Source of the DNA: Ruminococcus gauvreauii
GTDB lineage: Bacteria > Bacillota > Clostridia > Lachnospirales > Lachnospiraceae
Assembly (NCBI RefSeq): GCF_025151995.1
Contig: NZ_CP102290.1
Span: 2,418,001-2,482,000 of the forward strand
Length of the DNA: 64,000 nt
Direction of reading: 5' to 3'
Each line of letters opens with the position of its first letter. The first letter of the stretch is position 1. Positions 16,801 through 24,690 of the stretch are shown one piece after another. A program made the translations under genes and the position numbers. The notes under the pieces were generated by a model. It made no database searches and had not been told where the DNA came from. It was given only the letters and a program-made list of their open reading frames with translations.

Positions 16801-17531
16801 TGGGTAAAGTAAAGGAAGACGGCGATCAGACGCTGTGGGTGACATATCATACAATAGACAGTGCCGGAAATGAAACGAATAAAGAATTGAAGATACTGAT
16901 TCGTTTCAATTATCCTCCGGAAATTGAGGCATCAGACCGCACCTATCTTTTGGATGAGGTTCGTAATGGAATGCTGACAGAGGAGCTTGTCCGGAGTTTC
17001 GCTTCGGCTGCGGATGTGGAGGACGATGAGGCAAAGGCGCTGGGACTGATGGTTGATGGAAAGCTGGTGGATATTAATGACAACCTCAGCGTTGTCGGAT
17101 TTGATGGCGAGGCCTTTAAAACTCCGGGAGAGATTCTTGTTACCTACCATGTCCTGGACAGATTTGGAAAAGAGACATTTCGCAGCATCACCATTTCAGT
17201 GATTGACGGTGAGGCGGAAGCATTGCCGGATGCGGAAGGAGAAGTACGGTTTATCTCAGAAAAATATTATCTGATGGGACAGGATGAGGGGGGCCTTCAC
17301 GAGGATTCCCGATGGTATACACAGCAGGATTACGTGGACCGGATTACGGAAGCATTTTCCAATACAAAGAGTGAAGGAGGCGAATGGAAAATTTTGCAGG
17401 GAAAATGGTGTTTTTCAAATGATAAAATTATGAGAGCAAAACAGTATATCAGAGAGATGGGAATCGGCAACAGCCAGACGGCTGACGGTCTGGAGGGTTT
17501 CCTGAAAGAATTTCCGCAGGAGGATGAATAG
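13896..17531 (+). CDS. Large secreted LRR and fimbrial-type surface protein
   Basis: 1211 residues. ATG 13896 has AGGAGG at 13884-13889; two in-frame upstream starts are unfavourable. The signal peptide MRKKISALFLAIVLTILPPV is followed by an acidic linker. BspA-type leucine-rich repeats (about 75-280) show IGSYVFEGCRKL, IPEGAFRGCVSL, IGPGAFYGCRSL and IGDEAFYGCESL. A long beta-rich middle region has a fimbrial isopeptide-domain-like stretch (VRDILPECLEF), then beta-sandwich repeats (VTYHTIDSAGNETN, VTYHVLDRFGKE). No LPXTG or membrane anchor ends the protein. Being last in the pilus-like operon, it could be a secreted adhesin held by the pilins, but that is inference. Confidence 0.75.
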   Translation: MRKKISALFLAIVLTILPPVPYAVCADAKTDAAQVHGGEEGRTEGETEDGEEDQAEDAEEIREPAAEWRLSDSVTAYCEDGVLTISGHGAAVPDGEWSGWGGTVRNVFVEEGITELASYLFADMQDLEEVSLPESLESIGSYVFEGCRKLQHAELPKAIHEIPEGAFRGCVSLDTIELTGSIDSIGPGAFYGCRSLKNTVNFEDAVVVEKGSDFIRVKDREAVTAKIPFDGVSIGDEAFYGCESLKAVLLTGDSGLNTEIFGLKAYGEKGLLTVFCFEENKDAAAAAFSETNVQIVVILTEEETEETAETEKAITDIAVDPYYVLMGFAARAAADNTIAYPTMTPAAYAKTDSRFTVIRPEKFTLNGEYEFCARVLYSGKAYEKQDYTTKVTAFGPWDNKEMGDWAKRIAAGNAQLQNAYKNSGILHTARITDDSGKGKFGAWYRNVGTYKGKIIDAKAVISNYTLYKQGAGQGLGILGLSEDRIGIFAKNISNVTLRIEFYEHGSTTKKVNVKGFALLDDVDYGQGVKVESSYDNIYVLNESTFAVYKNQSMVSPVLIDKSGVNNTDYYPFALQVEFDSNVFEYKYHNDRYFYRDGLANAYIDPAAYAKAGSWNAYWKSREPYFVDNLNPGYQGFSARRMAKTSLPVPAMTVTDHDEKAVQENTLDSLSETYFYTISQNIPREEPDYYYSDFTVRDILPECLEFVSAKVEDDAGKDVTFRFLVSHDDQNVTFQVKSPASAIFYGVTYHFKVHVRVRQPMDYEVWLNSETGYYDTENQSVSVLTRGGGSSSKKSNTVKTRFRDEISINYHSNYRSKAQEQLTEKTYRNFPYTVRGNDDKIHFTEGETAVFAGWDQIPEAFAENVRFPDAKLPMEVEDTAKVLGQPDLYAIWDYAPDVSRENVPVYYEGESITKEKLTKEVKVRDLEDNRRGIELPLDIRKIRSDDGTLTRNYPEGMQGKDDFHVSFEELGKVKEDGDQTLWVTYHTIDSAGNETNKELKILIRFNYPPEIEASDRTYLLDEVRNGMLTEELVRSFASAADVEDDEAKALGLMVDGKLVDINDNLSVVGFDGEAFKTPGEILVTYHVLDRFGKETFRSITISVIDGEAEALPDAEGEVRFISEKYYLMGQDEGGLHEDSRWYTQQDYVDRITEAFSNTKSEGGEWKILQGKWCFSNDKIMRAKQYIREMGIGNSQTADGLEGFLKEFPQEDE

Positions 17532-17547
17532 CGTCTGCCGGAAGACG

Positions 17548-17578
17548 GAAAGACCAATCTGATGCAGGTTGGTCTTTC
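17548..17578. terminator. Convergent hairpin after the surface-protein gene
   Basis: GAAAGACCAA (17548-17557) pairs perfectly with TTGGTCTTTC (17569-17578), between two convergent operons. T-runs are short, so termination is likely but not certain. Confidence 0.6.
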
Positions 17579-17597
17579 AGCTTAATACCACAGAAGT

Positions 17598-20078
17598 TTA
17601 ATCCGGTGTTTCTATAGAAGTGACAATGTCCATTTTTGAGATGGAATGTAACGGTATCACAGTTGCAAGGATACAGGACAGTACGGAGACTGCAGATGCT
17701 GTGAGGATGGCGGCAAATGGAATTGCAGACAGATGCAGGTGATCAGATGCGGCAGCTTCCACGAACAGTGTGCAGATATAGCCCAAGATTGATCCGGCAA
17801 AAGAAGCAGTGATTCCATAAAAGGCACCTTCCCACAAAAAAGTTTTGTAAAGGCTGCCTGCGCTCATTCCGATGGCCCTCTGCATACCGATCTCCGCCAC
17901 TCGGGTGTGAATATTGCTGTAAACAGTATTAATAATATTTAAGATTCCGATAAGACCGATGAAAAGGATCAGACCCCAGCAGAGTAAATTGATCTGCTCA
18001 AAACTTTTTTCCATCTGGGCATCCGTTTGACGATAGGAGAGCCAGTGGCTTCCGGGATTCTGGCCACACCAGTCTTCCATCCAGGCTTCAAATACCTCAG
18101 CGTCTGAAGGATCACGCAGTACGGGATAAATTTCCGTGTAACTGGCCTGACCTGTCAGCTCGTTGTACAGATGATTGCGGACAATGATCTGGATACCGTT
18201 GGTAAAGCCTTCGTTGTTGACAGTAACCGGTTGATCGATAACCCCAATCACTCGAAGTTTTTTTCCGGCGATAGTGAAGATATCTCCTGCATGCAGCTCT
18301 GTGAGTTTCGCTGTCTGTCCCTCAAATGAAACAGAAATCGGATTTTTTATGAGACAGGCGGTTCCGGATAACAGATCAGATACATCCTGTTCCGTAAGAT
18401 TACTCAGGCTGCCTGTAAGGCGGTCATCATCCAGTCCCGCAACCTGAAGAGTTTCACCTGGATTCAGGCGGAGACTTGTTTGAATGGGAAGCTGCCCAGA
18501 TTTGTCCGGGGCATAGAGCTTTAACTTTGTCGTGAACAGGCTTTTCAGCAGCTTTTGACTTTTCATTTCCTCTACAGACGAGGGAGGAAATCCAACACTT
18601 TCACTTGTGACAGCATAATCGCCGAGATGGATTTCCTGTACTTTTCGGCTCGTATCCAACAGTCCGCGAAAACTTTGGAGAGCTACAAAGACAGTAATGC
18701 TCATGATAAGAGAAAGAATAGTTATACTTGTGCGTCCCGGGTTTCGTCTGAGATTCAACCGGGCGCAGTATGACTCAAAGCTCCAGATCCTTTTATGCTT
18801 TCGGATGCGCCGTCTGATTTTAACGGTCCGGCCAGCCATTGCCGCAGCCGGGGATACGCGGGAGGCGTATCTGGCGGCAGGGAATGCGGCGGAAACGGTG
18901 AACAGGAAAGTGATTACGGTGCTTACGGTAAGAGGGAGTGGTTTTCCAAAACTGTTTGTGGCGATTGCGGTGCTGAGTTCCTGTGTTCCGGTTACCAGGA
19001 ACAGATCCGGATTCAGGATTCCTGTTGCGGCGATCAGGATTCCCTTTGCGGAGTACAGGCCTGCGAGAAGGCCACAGGGAATACCGATCACACATAACAG
19101 GAGGATTTCCAGAAACACCATTGCATACAACTGTTTGCGGTCACTGCCGATGGCACGAAGTATACCGTATTCACGGATGCGTTTGGTAACGGAAATTTTC
19201 ATAATATTATAGATAACCAGTCCCCCCGCCAGCAGGACGAGTATTCCCACAAGAATACAGGCAGCCGTCATAAAGGTAAATCCGGAGTTCGTATCAGAGC
19301 TTCCGGATGCTTCATAAGGGACGCCGAGGGCGTCCAACAGCACCCAGTTGTATTGTATGTTTTCATCGGGAACATCCAGTTCGTCCGCAAGCTGATGGAT
19401 GATCGGCTGAAAATTATCAGTGCTGTGGGTTTTGAAGTCAGTAGAGTACAGAAGATAACGTTTTGGCAGCAGGGACTTGGAAGTTCCCCTGCCAACGATC
19501 GCATCGACGGTTCCCGTCGCATATCCGGCATAATTGTCCTTAAGTATTCCGCACACAGTGAAGTCGGCAGAGTACTCGAAGGAAGGTTTTGTGTCCCTGA
19601 GCAGAGAGACACTCAGATTGAGCGTGATACGATCTCCAATTCTCAGGTTTTCACCTAAATACGGAAGCACGCTTTCCGGCAGTGCGATCTCATGTGCGGA
19701 AGTTGGAAGCCTTCCCTCACTGATCACGGAGGAAGTGGAATATACATTTGCCGATCCGTCCAGATATTCACGCAGAAAGAGTGTAAGACCACTGTTTTTC
19801 AGCGGGACGTTCCCCACGTTGATAAGACTGCCGGCATCATAAATGCGGCTGTCATTCGTTAATTTCAGCATCTGACTTCTGCTCAGCTGGTGGAATGAGG
19901 CATAACGGTCTCCGTTCAGGGAGGAGGCCTGACTGATGCGCATCGCCTGCAAGGTGCCGATGGACTGCCCGACTGCTGTTGTCATTACGGTCGACAGAAA
20001 GACGGCTGTTAGAATCAGGATGGAGGTTAACCTCTGTGCCTTCAGTTCTTTGAGTGCAAATCCGACGTATGTTTTCAT
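17598..20078 (-). CDS. ABC transporter permease with two FtsX domains
   Basis: 826 residues from ATG 20078, with GGAGGTGA upstream; the frame extends further but lacks a site. Layout: one N-terminal helix, an extracellular domain, a three-helix FtsX block around NIMKISVTKRIREYGILRAI, another extracellular domain after a helix near LIMSITVFVALQSF, and a C-terminal FtsX block around NIHTRVAEIGMQRAIGMSAG. This MacB/LolC-like type exports peptides or lipoproteins or senses wall-active peptides. Its start overlaps the ATPase stop by four bases (ATGA), and a two-component system lies directly upstream, as in bacitracin-type detoxification modules. Confidence 0.88.
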   Translation of the reverse strand: MKTYVGFALKELKAQRLTSILILTAVFLSTVMTTAVGQSIGTLQAMRISQASSLNGDRYASFHQLSRSQMLKLTNDSRIYDAGSLINVGNVPLKNSGLTLFLREYLDGSANVYSTSSVISEGRLPTSAHEIALPESVLPYLGENLRIGDRITLNLSVSLLRDTKPSFEYSADFTVCGILKDNYAGYATGTVDAIVGRGTSKSLLPKRYLLYSTDFKTHSTDNFQPIIHQLADELDVPDENIQYNWVLLDALGVPYEASGSSDTNSGFTFMTAACILVGILVLLAGGLVIYNIMKISVTKRIREYGILRAIGSDRKQLYAMVFLEILLLCVIGIPCGLLAGLYSAKGILIAATGILNPDLFLVTGTQELSTAIATNSFGKPLPLTVSTVITFLFTVSAAFPAARYASRVSPAAAMAGRTVKIRRRIRKHKRIWSFESYCARLNLRRNPGRTSITILSLIMSITVFVALQSFRGLLDTSRKVQEIHLGDYAVTSESVGFPPSSVEEMKSQKLLKSLFTTKLKLYAPDKSGQLPIQTSLRLNPGETLQVAGLDDDRLTGSLSNLTEQDVSDLLSGTACLIKNPISVSFEGQTAKLTELHAGDIFTIAGKKLRVIGVIDQPVTVNNEGFTNGIQIIVRNHLYNELTGQASYTEIYPVLRDPSDAEVFEAWMEDWCGQNPGSHWLSYRQTDAQMEKSFEQINLLCWGLILFIGLIGILNIINTVYSNIHTRVAEIGMQRAIGMSAGSLYKTFLWEGAFYGITASFAGSILGYICTLFVEAAASDHLHLSAIPFAAILTASAVSVLSCILATVIPLHSISKMDIVTSIETPD

Positions 20079-20749
20079 AATGGCGTCACCTCCGAGAGTG
20101 TTCCGTCGATCATGGTGAATCTGCGTTCTGCCATGGACGCAATACGGGAGTCGTGAGTAATGATCACCAGCGTCTGATTTAACAATTGCCGCAGTCTGCA
20201 CAGCATATCCAGCGCTTCTGCTCCGCTGCTGCTGTCAAGATTGCCGGTTGGCTCATCGGCGAAAATGACATCCGGACGTGCGATCAGGGCACGTGCGATA
20301 GCGACGCGCTGCTGCTGACCGCCGGACAGTTCGTGAGGCAGATGAGAAAGCCGGTTTTGGATCCCCAGAAGTTCCGATATCTGATGCAGATATGATTCAT
20401 CCGGCTGCTTTTTATCAAGAAGCAGCGGCATTATGATATTTTCACGCGCCGTTAATACCGGAAGAAGATGAAACTGCTGAAAGATGAAGCCGATTTTCTG
20501 GCGGCGAAAAGCAGAAAGTTTCTTGTCACTGCCGCGGTGGATATCTGTGTTCTCATAAAAAACGCTGCCCGAGGTCGGACGGTCCAGCCCGCTGATGATA
20601 TGGAGCAGTGTGCTTTTCCCGCTGCCGGAGGGGCCCATGATAGAAATAAAGTCTCCGGTGGCAATGCTCATATCTGCGTGGTCGAGGGCAGTTACCTGAT
20701 TTGCGCCGCTGCCATAAATTTTAGTGATATTTTGTACCTTGATATCCAT
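20075..20749 (-). CDS. ABC transporter ATPase (MacB/LolD type)
   Basis: 224 residues, the usual length for this class. Walker A GPSGSGKST, signature LSGGQQQRVAIARAL, Walker B VIFADEPTGNLDS and the His switch IITHD are all present. ATG 20749 has AAGGAG upstream; an in-frame start 31 codons earlier would lie in the kinase gene and in the operator. It pairs with the FtsX-type permease and is probably induced by the adjacent response regulator. Confidence 0.93.
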   Translation of the reverse strand: MDIKVQNITKIYGSGANQVTALDHADMSIATGDFISIMGPSGSGKSTLLHIISGLDRPTSGSVFYENTDIHRGSDKKLSAFRRQKIGFIFQQFHLLPVLTARENIIMPLLLDKKQPDESYLHQISELLGIQNRLSHLPHELSGGQQQRVAIARALIARPDVIFADEPTGNLDSSSGAEALDMLCRLRQLLNQTLVIITHDSRIASMAERRFTMIDGTLSEVTPL

Positions 20750-20779
20750 AAAAACTCTCCTTATTATTTTGATAAGGAG

Positions 20780-20811
20780 AGTATACAGGAACAATCTCAA
20801 AAAATTCTCAA
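20780..20811 (-). promoter_or_regulatory. Promoter and direct-repeat operator of the ABC operon
   Basis: On the minus strand TTGAGA (20811-20806), five bases, TTGAGA (20800-20795), nine bases, then TATACT (20785-20780). The 11-bp repeat overlaps the -35 position, as with OmpR-family activators. The same repeat occurs before the regulator gene. Confidence 0.72.
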
Positions 20812-21947
20812 ACCTTATGGATATGAAACGTTGCAGTGACAAGTGCTCCGTGCATTGTATTTTCCATCCTCAGAGTCCCGCCGTGTTTTCGGCATAATAC
20901 ACTGCAAATGTAGAGCCCCATTCCGAAATGTTCAGGTTCTGTTCCCGTCTTCATAAAGGGGCGAACACCACATTTTAGCATGTCATCCGGAAAACCGCTG
21001 CCGTCATCGGATACCGAGAGGATCAGCTGGGTTTTGCTGACGGAACAAGATATACATATGTTTGAGGAGGCAAAACGGAGCGCATTCGCGGTGATGTTTT
21101 CGAAGACCTGAAACAAGATGGATTTGTCAAGACATATGTTACCATCGTATGCATCACTGCAGAACTGTATTTGTATATCTGCGCTGGAAGCGATGAGATG
21201 AACGGTATGTTTCAGTTCGGAGGAAAGAACGGACCAGCTGAACGTTTCCGTATGCAGAGGCAGCTGCTCCAGCTGCGGGATACTGCTCATCGTCTCCACA
21301 TAGTGTGCGATTCTGTCGGTGTAATCTTCCATGCGTGCCAGAGTCTCCATGAGGGTATCTATAGACAGACTGTCTTTCAGTATGCATTTCCGGGCTAACT
21401 TTACCGATCCTTTTAATACCGTAACCGGGTTTCTCAGGTCATGTGAAAAGGCAGCGTTCAGCTGTCTGCGCTCCTCATTCTGCCGCCAGAGCTCCCGGGT
21501 ACTTGACAGGAGAGCCTCCCTCATAGACTCAAAAGCGCGGCAGAGCTGCCCGAGCTCATCCGATGAGGAGCTGCGGATGGTGAAATCCAGATCGTTTGCC
21601 ATGATGCGGTCTGCACTGTCTGTGAGGAGTGCTATGGGTTCTCTCAGTTTCATGCGATAGAACAATGAGGAAGTGAGAATCAGTGCAGTGACAAAGAATA
21701 AAACAGGCAGAATAAACTGAAGGGCTTCCAGTACACCGGCGAACTGAAGGGCGGATTCCGAAGGAGCGGGAAGCTCTGTCATGACTGCCGTGTGCGGATC
21801 GATCATAATTCCCTCAGGCGCGATAATGCCGCGTAATCTTATACACCCCCAGAAAGCAGCCACGGATAGTATGAAGGCGGCGATAATGCTGATAAACGTC
21901 AGGGTAAACAACGATTTTCTTAGGCTCATCTGCTTTATCCAATCCAT
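20808..21947 (-). CDS. Sensor histidine kinase
   Basis: 379 residues: two membrane helices (about 14-38 and 70-92) around a short extracellular loop of about 35 residues, a HAMP segment with DELGQLCRAFESMREALLSS, the H-box AAFSHDLRNPVTVLKGS, an N-box with NALRFASSNI, and DDGSGFPDD plus GMGLYICSVLC in the ATPase domain. The short loop suggests sensing within the membrane or through the transporter, as in BceS-type kinases, although that class has an even shorter loop. Its start overlaps the regulator gene by 13 bp. Confidence 0.92.
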   Translation of the reverse strand: MDWIKQMSLRKSLFTLTFISIIAAFILSVAAFWGCIRLRGIIAPEGIMIDPHTAVMTELPAPSESALQFAGVLEALQFILPVLFFVTALILTSSLFYRMKLREPIALLTDSADRIMANDLDFTIRSSSSDELGQLCRAFESMREALLSSTRELWRQNEERRQLNAAFSHDLRNPVTVLKGSVKLARKCILKDSLSIDTLMETLARMEDYTDRIAHYVETMSSIPQLEQLPLHTETFSWSVLSSELKHTVHLIASSADIQIQFCSDAYDGNICLDKSILFQVFENITANALRFASSNICISCSVSKTQLILSVSDDGSGFPDDMLKCGVRPFMKTGTEPEHFGMGLYICSVLCRKHGGTLRMENTMHGALVTATFHIHKV

Positions 21948-22609
21948 TTATATCCAACCCCCCATACAGTTTCGATATATATGTGAAACGAGACGGAGGC
22001 GAACTTGGCCCGGATTTTCCGGATATGTTCCATGATCGTATCGCTGCTGCCGGATCCATCCATTCCCCATATACGTTCATAGATACGTTCACGGTCAAAA
22101 ATCTGACCTGCGTTCAGGGATAGTAATTCTACGATCTCGAATTCTCTCTTTGATAACGAGACGGCGGTTCCGTTTATCGTAAGTATCCGTTTCGTATAAT
22201 CGATAGTCATATCATTAAAAAAACGGAGAGTGGAATGCTCCGGTTTTCTGTTTTCACGCCGAATATGTGCCGCGACCCTTGCCCCCAGCTCGTCGATATC
22301 AAAGGGCTTAACGATGTAATCATCCGCACCTGCCTGAAATCCTCTGATTTTATCTGCTGTATCATCGCGGGCAGTCAGAAAAAGAATCGGACAGGAAATG
22401 TGTGTACGGAGGCGTTCGCAGACTGTGAGGCCGTCCAGTTCGGGCATTGTGATGTCAAGAAGAATCAAATCGGGCTGACAGGAAGCCTTCTGCAGTGCTT
22501 CCGCGCCGCTGTACGCTGTATAGACCAGATACGAGGACATTTCAAAATAACTTCTGAGCATATCGACGACACCTCTTTCATCATCTACAAGTAAGAGTTT
22601 TTTGCACAA
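21935..22609 (-). CDS. OmpR-family response regulator
   Basis: 224 residues: receiver domain with LLLVDDERGV, phosphoacceptor in LILLDITMPELDG, VKPFD, and a winged-helix output domain ending YIETVWGVGYKW. The start is ambiguous. TTG 22609 lies nine bases after AAAGGAG and gives MCKKLLLVDDE. ATG 22618 abuts the same site, and ATG 22642 would lie upstream of the likely transcription start. It probably binds the TTGAGA repeats before its own gene and before the ABC operon. Confidence 0.92.
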   Translation of the reverse strand: MCKKLLLVDDERGVVDMLRSYFEMSSYLVYTAYSGAEALQKASCQPDLILLDITMPELDGLTVCERLRTHISCPILFLTARDDTADKIRGFQAGADDYIVKPFDIDELGARVAAHIRRENRKPEHSTLRFFNDMTIDYTKRILTINGTAVSLSKREFEIVELLSLNAGQIFDRERIYERIWGMDGSGSSDTIMEHIRKIRAKFASVSFHIYIETVWGVGYKWIG

Positions 22610-22640
22610 AATGTTCATCTCCTTTAATGCTGTATATTTC

Positions 22641-22672
22641 ATTTTCTCATATAAATCTCAAATGTTTCTCAA
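22641..22672 (-). promoter_or_regulatory. Direct-repeat operator upstream of the response regulator
   Basis: On the minus strand TTGAGA (22672-22667), five bases, TTGAGA (22661-22656), then after nine bases GAAAAT (22646-22641), a 4/6 match to a -10 at the same spacing as in the ABC operon. It suggests autoregulation. Confidence 0.6.
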
Positions 22673-22708
22673 GAAAAAAACGGCATAGCACGTAGCTATA
22701 CCGTTTTT
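22673..22708 (-). terminator. Intrinsic terminator of mecA
   Basis: On the minus strand CGGTATAGC pairs with GCTATGCCG through one G-U, flanked by A5 and T7 runs. The plus-strand version has a C-A mismatch, so it acts for mecA. Confidence 0.85.
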
Positions 22709-22716
22709 CATTTCTC

Positions 22717-23454
22717 TTAAAGCTGAACCAGTTGTTGTAATGCTGTATTTTTAATGATCGTTTCGCCGTGTTCCAGCAGATATGCCTCACCAGCTGCAGA
22801 AAATGCCTTCCCAATGCCGTATTCTGAAAGCATGTTGCAGATCTTATTGAATTCTTCCGGTGTACGGTCTGACTGGTGAAGAACCAGCGCAAATGTTTTT
22901 TGCTGGAGGTTCTTGTAAAGGGAATTTGTACCCTCGAAAAATCCATTTAAGGCGTGTGCCGCTTCGATTACATCGTCGAGTGACTGAAAACTGAACAGGC
23001 GAACCAGATTCACTGCGGGTTCGGAAGTCGGAGCTGTCTCTTCCTTGGTCTCTTTTTTCGCGGCTCGTCCTTTTAACTTCGCCTCACAAAGTTTTTGAAA
23101 AATGTCAATGATGTCATCGGCACCAGATACCTGAGGCGTCTCAGAAACATCCAGAGAAATCTCAGATGTCGGTGTGAATTTGGAAAAGCGTGTATCCAGC
23201 TCTTCAGGATCTTCGACTTTCGTTATGATCAGGACAATGCTGTCCGGAGTAACCGGAATTGCCTCAATCATAAGAGGAATATTATCTGCTTCAAATCCAA
23301 GCTCATTTTGAGCTTTCAGCATCATATCTCGAAATAGATTCTTGGCTTTATCGGTACCGTAAGCCAATTCACTAAGTTTAATTTCACGGTTGGCTAAATC
23401 ATCACTGGTAAGCGTACAACGTATCTGGTTGTCGTTGATCTTTTCAATCTTCAT
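22717..23454 (-). CDS. mecA: Adaptor protein MecA
   Basis: 245 residues. MecA delivers substrates to the ClpC AAA+ unfoldase. The N-terminal domain MKIEKINDNQIRCTLTSDDL is highly typical; a charged linker (about 115-145) leads to the C-terminal ClpC-binding domain with VRLFSFQSLDDVIEAA and a closing EYGIGKAFSAAGEAYLLEHG. Single-gene unit with its own promoter and terminator. Confidence 0.92.
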   Translation of the reverse strand: MKIEKINDNQIRCTLTSDDLANREIKLSELAYGTDKAKNLFRDMMLKAQNELGFEADNIPLMIEAIPVTPDSIVLIITKVEDPEELDTRFSKFTPTSEISLDVSETPQVSGADDIIDIFQKLCEAKLKGRAAKKETKEETAPTSEPAVNLVRLFSFQSLDDVIEAAHALNGFFEGTNSLYKNLQQKTFALVLHQSDRTPEEFNKICNMLSEYGIGKAFSAAGEAYLLEHGETIIKNTALQQLVQL

Positions 23455-23534
23455 ACTATCACATCCTATCCATTCATGATGAATTCTATATCAAGGAAGG
23501 AAAAACCTGCATCGATATATTCTGCTCCTACTAT

Positions 23535-23564
23535 ATTATATACCACCCTATTAGAATATGTAAA
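23535..23564 (-). promoter_or_regulatory. Promoter of mecA
   Basis: On the minus strand TTTACA (23564-23559) and TATAAT (23540-23535) with an 18-bp spacer, about 80 bp before the start. Confidence 0.65.
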
Positions 23565-24065
23565 GTGCTTAAGAAAACTTTCAGATTCTACATGAAAATT
23601 TATATAATGCCAAATCAGGCAGAGGATACCTTATCAGGAAACAGATGGTTGTACAAATGTATGAAAAGAAAATTATGGTCATGAATTTAAGTTATTCAAT
23701 ATATTCGTTATTTATGACTAAAAACATTAATTTGTAAATAATTTATACAAATTTACAGCAACATCTGCTTAGAAAGCATATTTAAACTACATAAAATAAC
23801 ATGATTCGCTACGGTTTGTCGATTTGGGAAAAATAAGTCTTGCAATGTCCTCCGAATTTAGTATAATGGTACTTAAGAAAAGATGGCATTACATCCCAAT
23901 CTAAACGAACTCATATTTTAAATCAATTAATTTCAAAGGCGTGTCGCCGTATTACCCAATTATACCATAATTTTATGAACATAAACCCCGTCAGCAGGCA
24001 CCGTTATTTTTTGATGTCATCTTTTCCAGAACCAGGGATTGGTTTGCAGATTAGCAGGAAAGGAG
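23565..24065. other. AT-rich intergenic region between mecA and a small unknown gene
   Basis: About 500 bp without a convincing gene. It holds an orphan TATAAT near 23600, a TTTGTCGATTT sequence (23815-23825) close to a Spo0A box, and a good plus-strand promoter at 23840-23867. The roughly 190-nt leader after that promoter has no clear structure. Confidence 0.5.
23840..23867 (+). promoter_or_regulatory. Promoter of the small unknown gene
   Basis: TTGCAA (23840-23845) and TATAAT (23862-23867) are 16 bp apart, about 200 bp before the start at 24066. Confidence 0.6.
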
Positions 24066-24350
24066 ATGTGGCTGGCCTCAGATAAAGATAATATATCACG
24101 AGAAAGAGGAAGTGCCATACCATGGAAAATGGGAAAAAAGAAGAAAAAGAAGGATGAGGCCCTGCTCAATGAGCTGAAAGCATATCAGGCTCAAGGGGTT
24201 TTGCTGATGCTGGACGGAAGGCCAAGTACGCCGAAGGCTATTATGAAAGCACACGGCATCGCGGAAGATGGGGCGTATATGCGCGATTATGTACAGGACG
24301 AAGAAGGGAGAGTGGAAACCTTACAGTTTGACTTGATTACGAAGAAATAG
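24066..24350 (+). CDS. Small basic protein of unknown function
   Basis: 94 residues if started at ATG 24066. The start is uncertain: AAAGGAG abuts this ATG, TTG 24039 lies upstream, and ATG 24129 would give a 73-residue form beginning MGKKKKKKDEALLNELKAY. The conserved-looking core is GVLLMLDGRPSTPKAIMKAH and DGAYMRDYVQDEEGR, a pattern I associate with uncharacterised small Lachnospiraceae proteins. No domain is recognised. A large hairpin follows the stop. Confidence 0.6.
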   Translation: MWLASDKDNISRERGSAIPWKMGKKKKKKDEALLNELKAYQAQGVLLMLDGRPSTPKAIMKAHGIAEDGAYMRDYVQDEEGRVETLQFDLITKK

Positions 24351-24356
24351 GATGCT

Positions 24357-24410
24357 GCACCCGAAGCAAAGTACTGAGTCCCCGCTCTGCACGGCTGGCG
24401 CTTCGGGTGC
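24357..24410 (+). repeat. Long-loop inverted repeat after the small unknown gene
   Basis: GCACCCGAAGC (24357-24367) and its exact complement GCTTCGGGTGC (24400-24410) enclose 32 bases. No T-run follows. The adjoining AAGCAAGCTT-containing text also occurs, inverted, in the structured element after hpt. The rest of the gap to 24690 holds a repeat copy, a promoter and a short duplication. Confidence 0.6.
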
Positions 24411-24456
24411 GCGACTTACAAGCAAGCTTGACGCAGCTTTTTGCACCAATTCCCCC

Positions 24457-24474
24457 GCCGTCCTGAACAGTTAC
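24457..24474 (+). repeat. 18-nt dispersed repeat, copy A
   Basis: GCCGTCCTGAACAGTTAC; its exact reverse complement and a one-mismatch direct copy form an inverted pair at 29258-29313. Confidence 0.6.
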
Positions 24475-24506
24475 ATGAAATTAATCTTAAAATGTCGAAA
24501 TAGGTA

Positions 24507-24535
24507 ATGACGAACAAAAGATATATTGTTATAAT
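24507..24535 (+). promoter_or_regulatory. Promoter of the GH18 gene
   Basis: ATGACG (24507-24512) and TATAAT (24530-24535) with a 17-bp spacer. Downstream, the 17-nt sequence ATGAGCAGGAAAGGGAA occurs at 24543 and again at 24619. Confidence 0.5.
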
Positions 24536-24690
24536 GTAACTTATGAGCAGGAAAGGGAAGCCGAACGAAGCTCTTGAGATACTTACGCGTAAGGGACGAA
24601 GTGCCTGAAGCGGAAGGAATGAGCAGGAAAGGGAAACGGGAACGAAACCTGCGTGAGGGGATAAAAATAAACAGCGGGAGGTATGACGGA

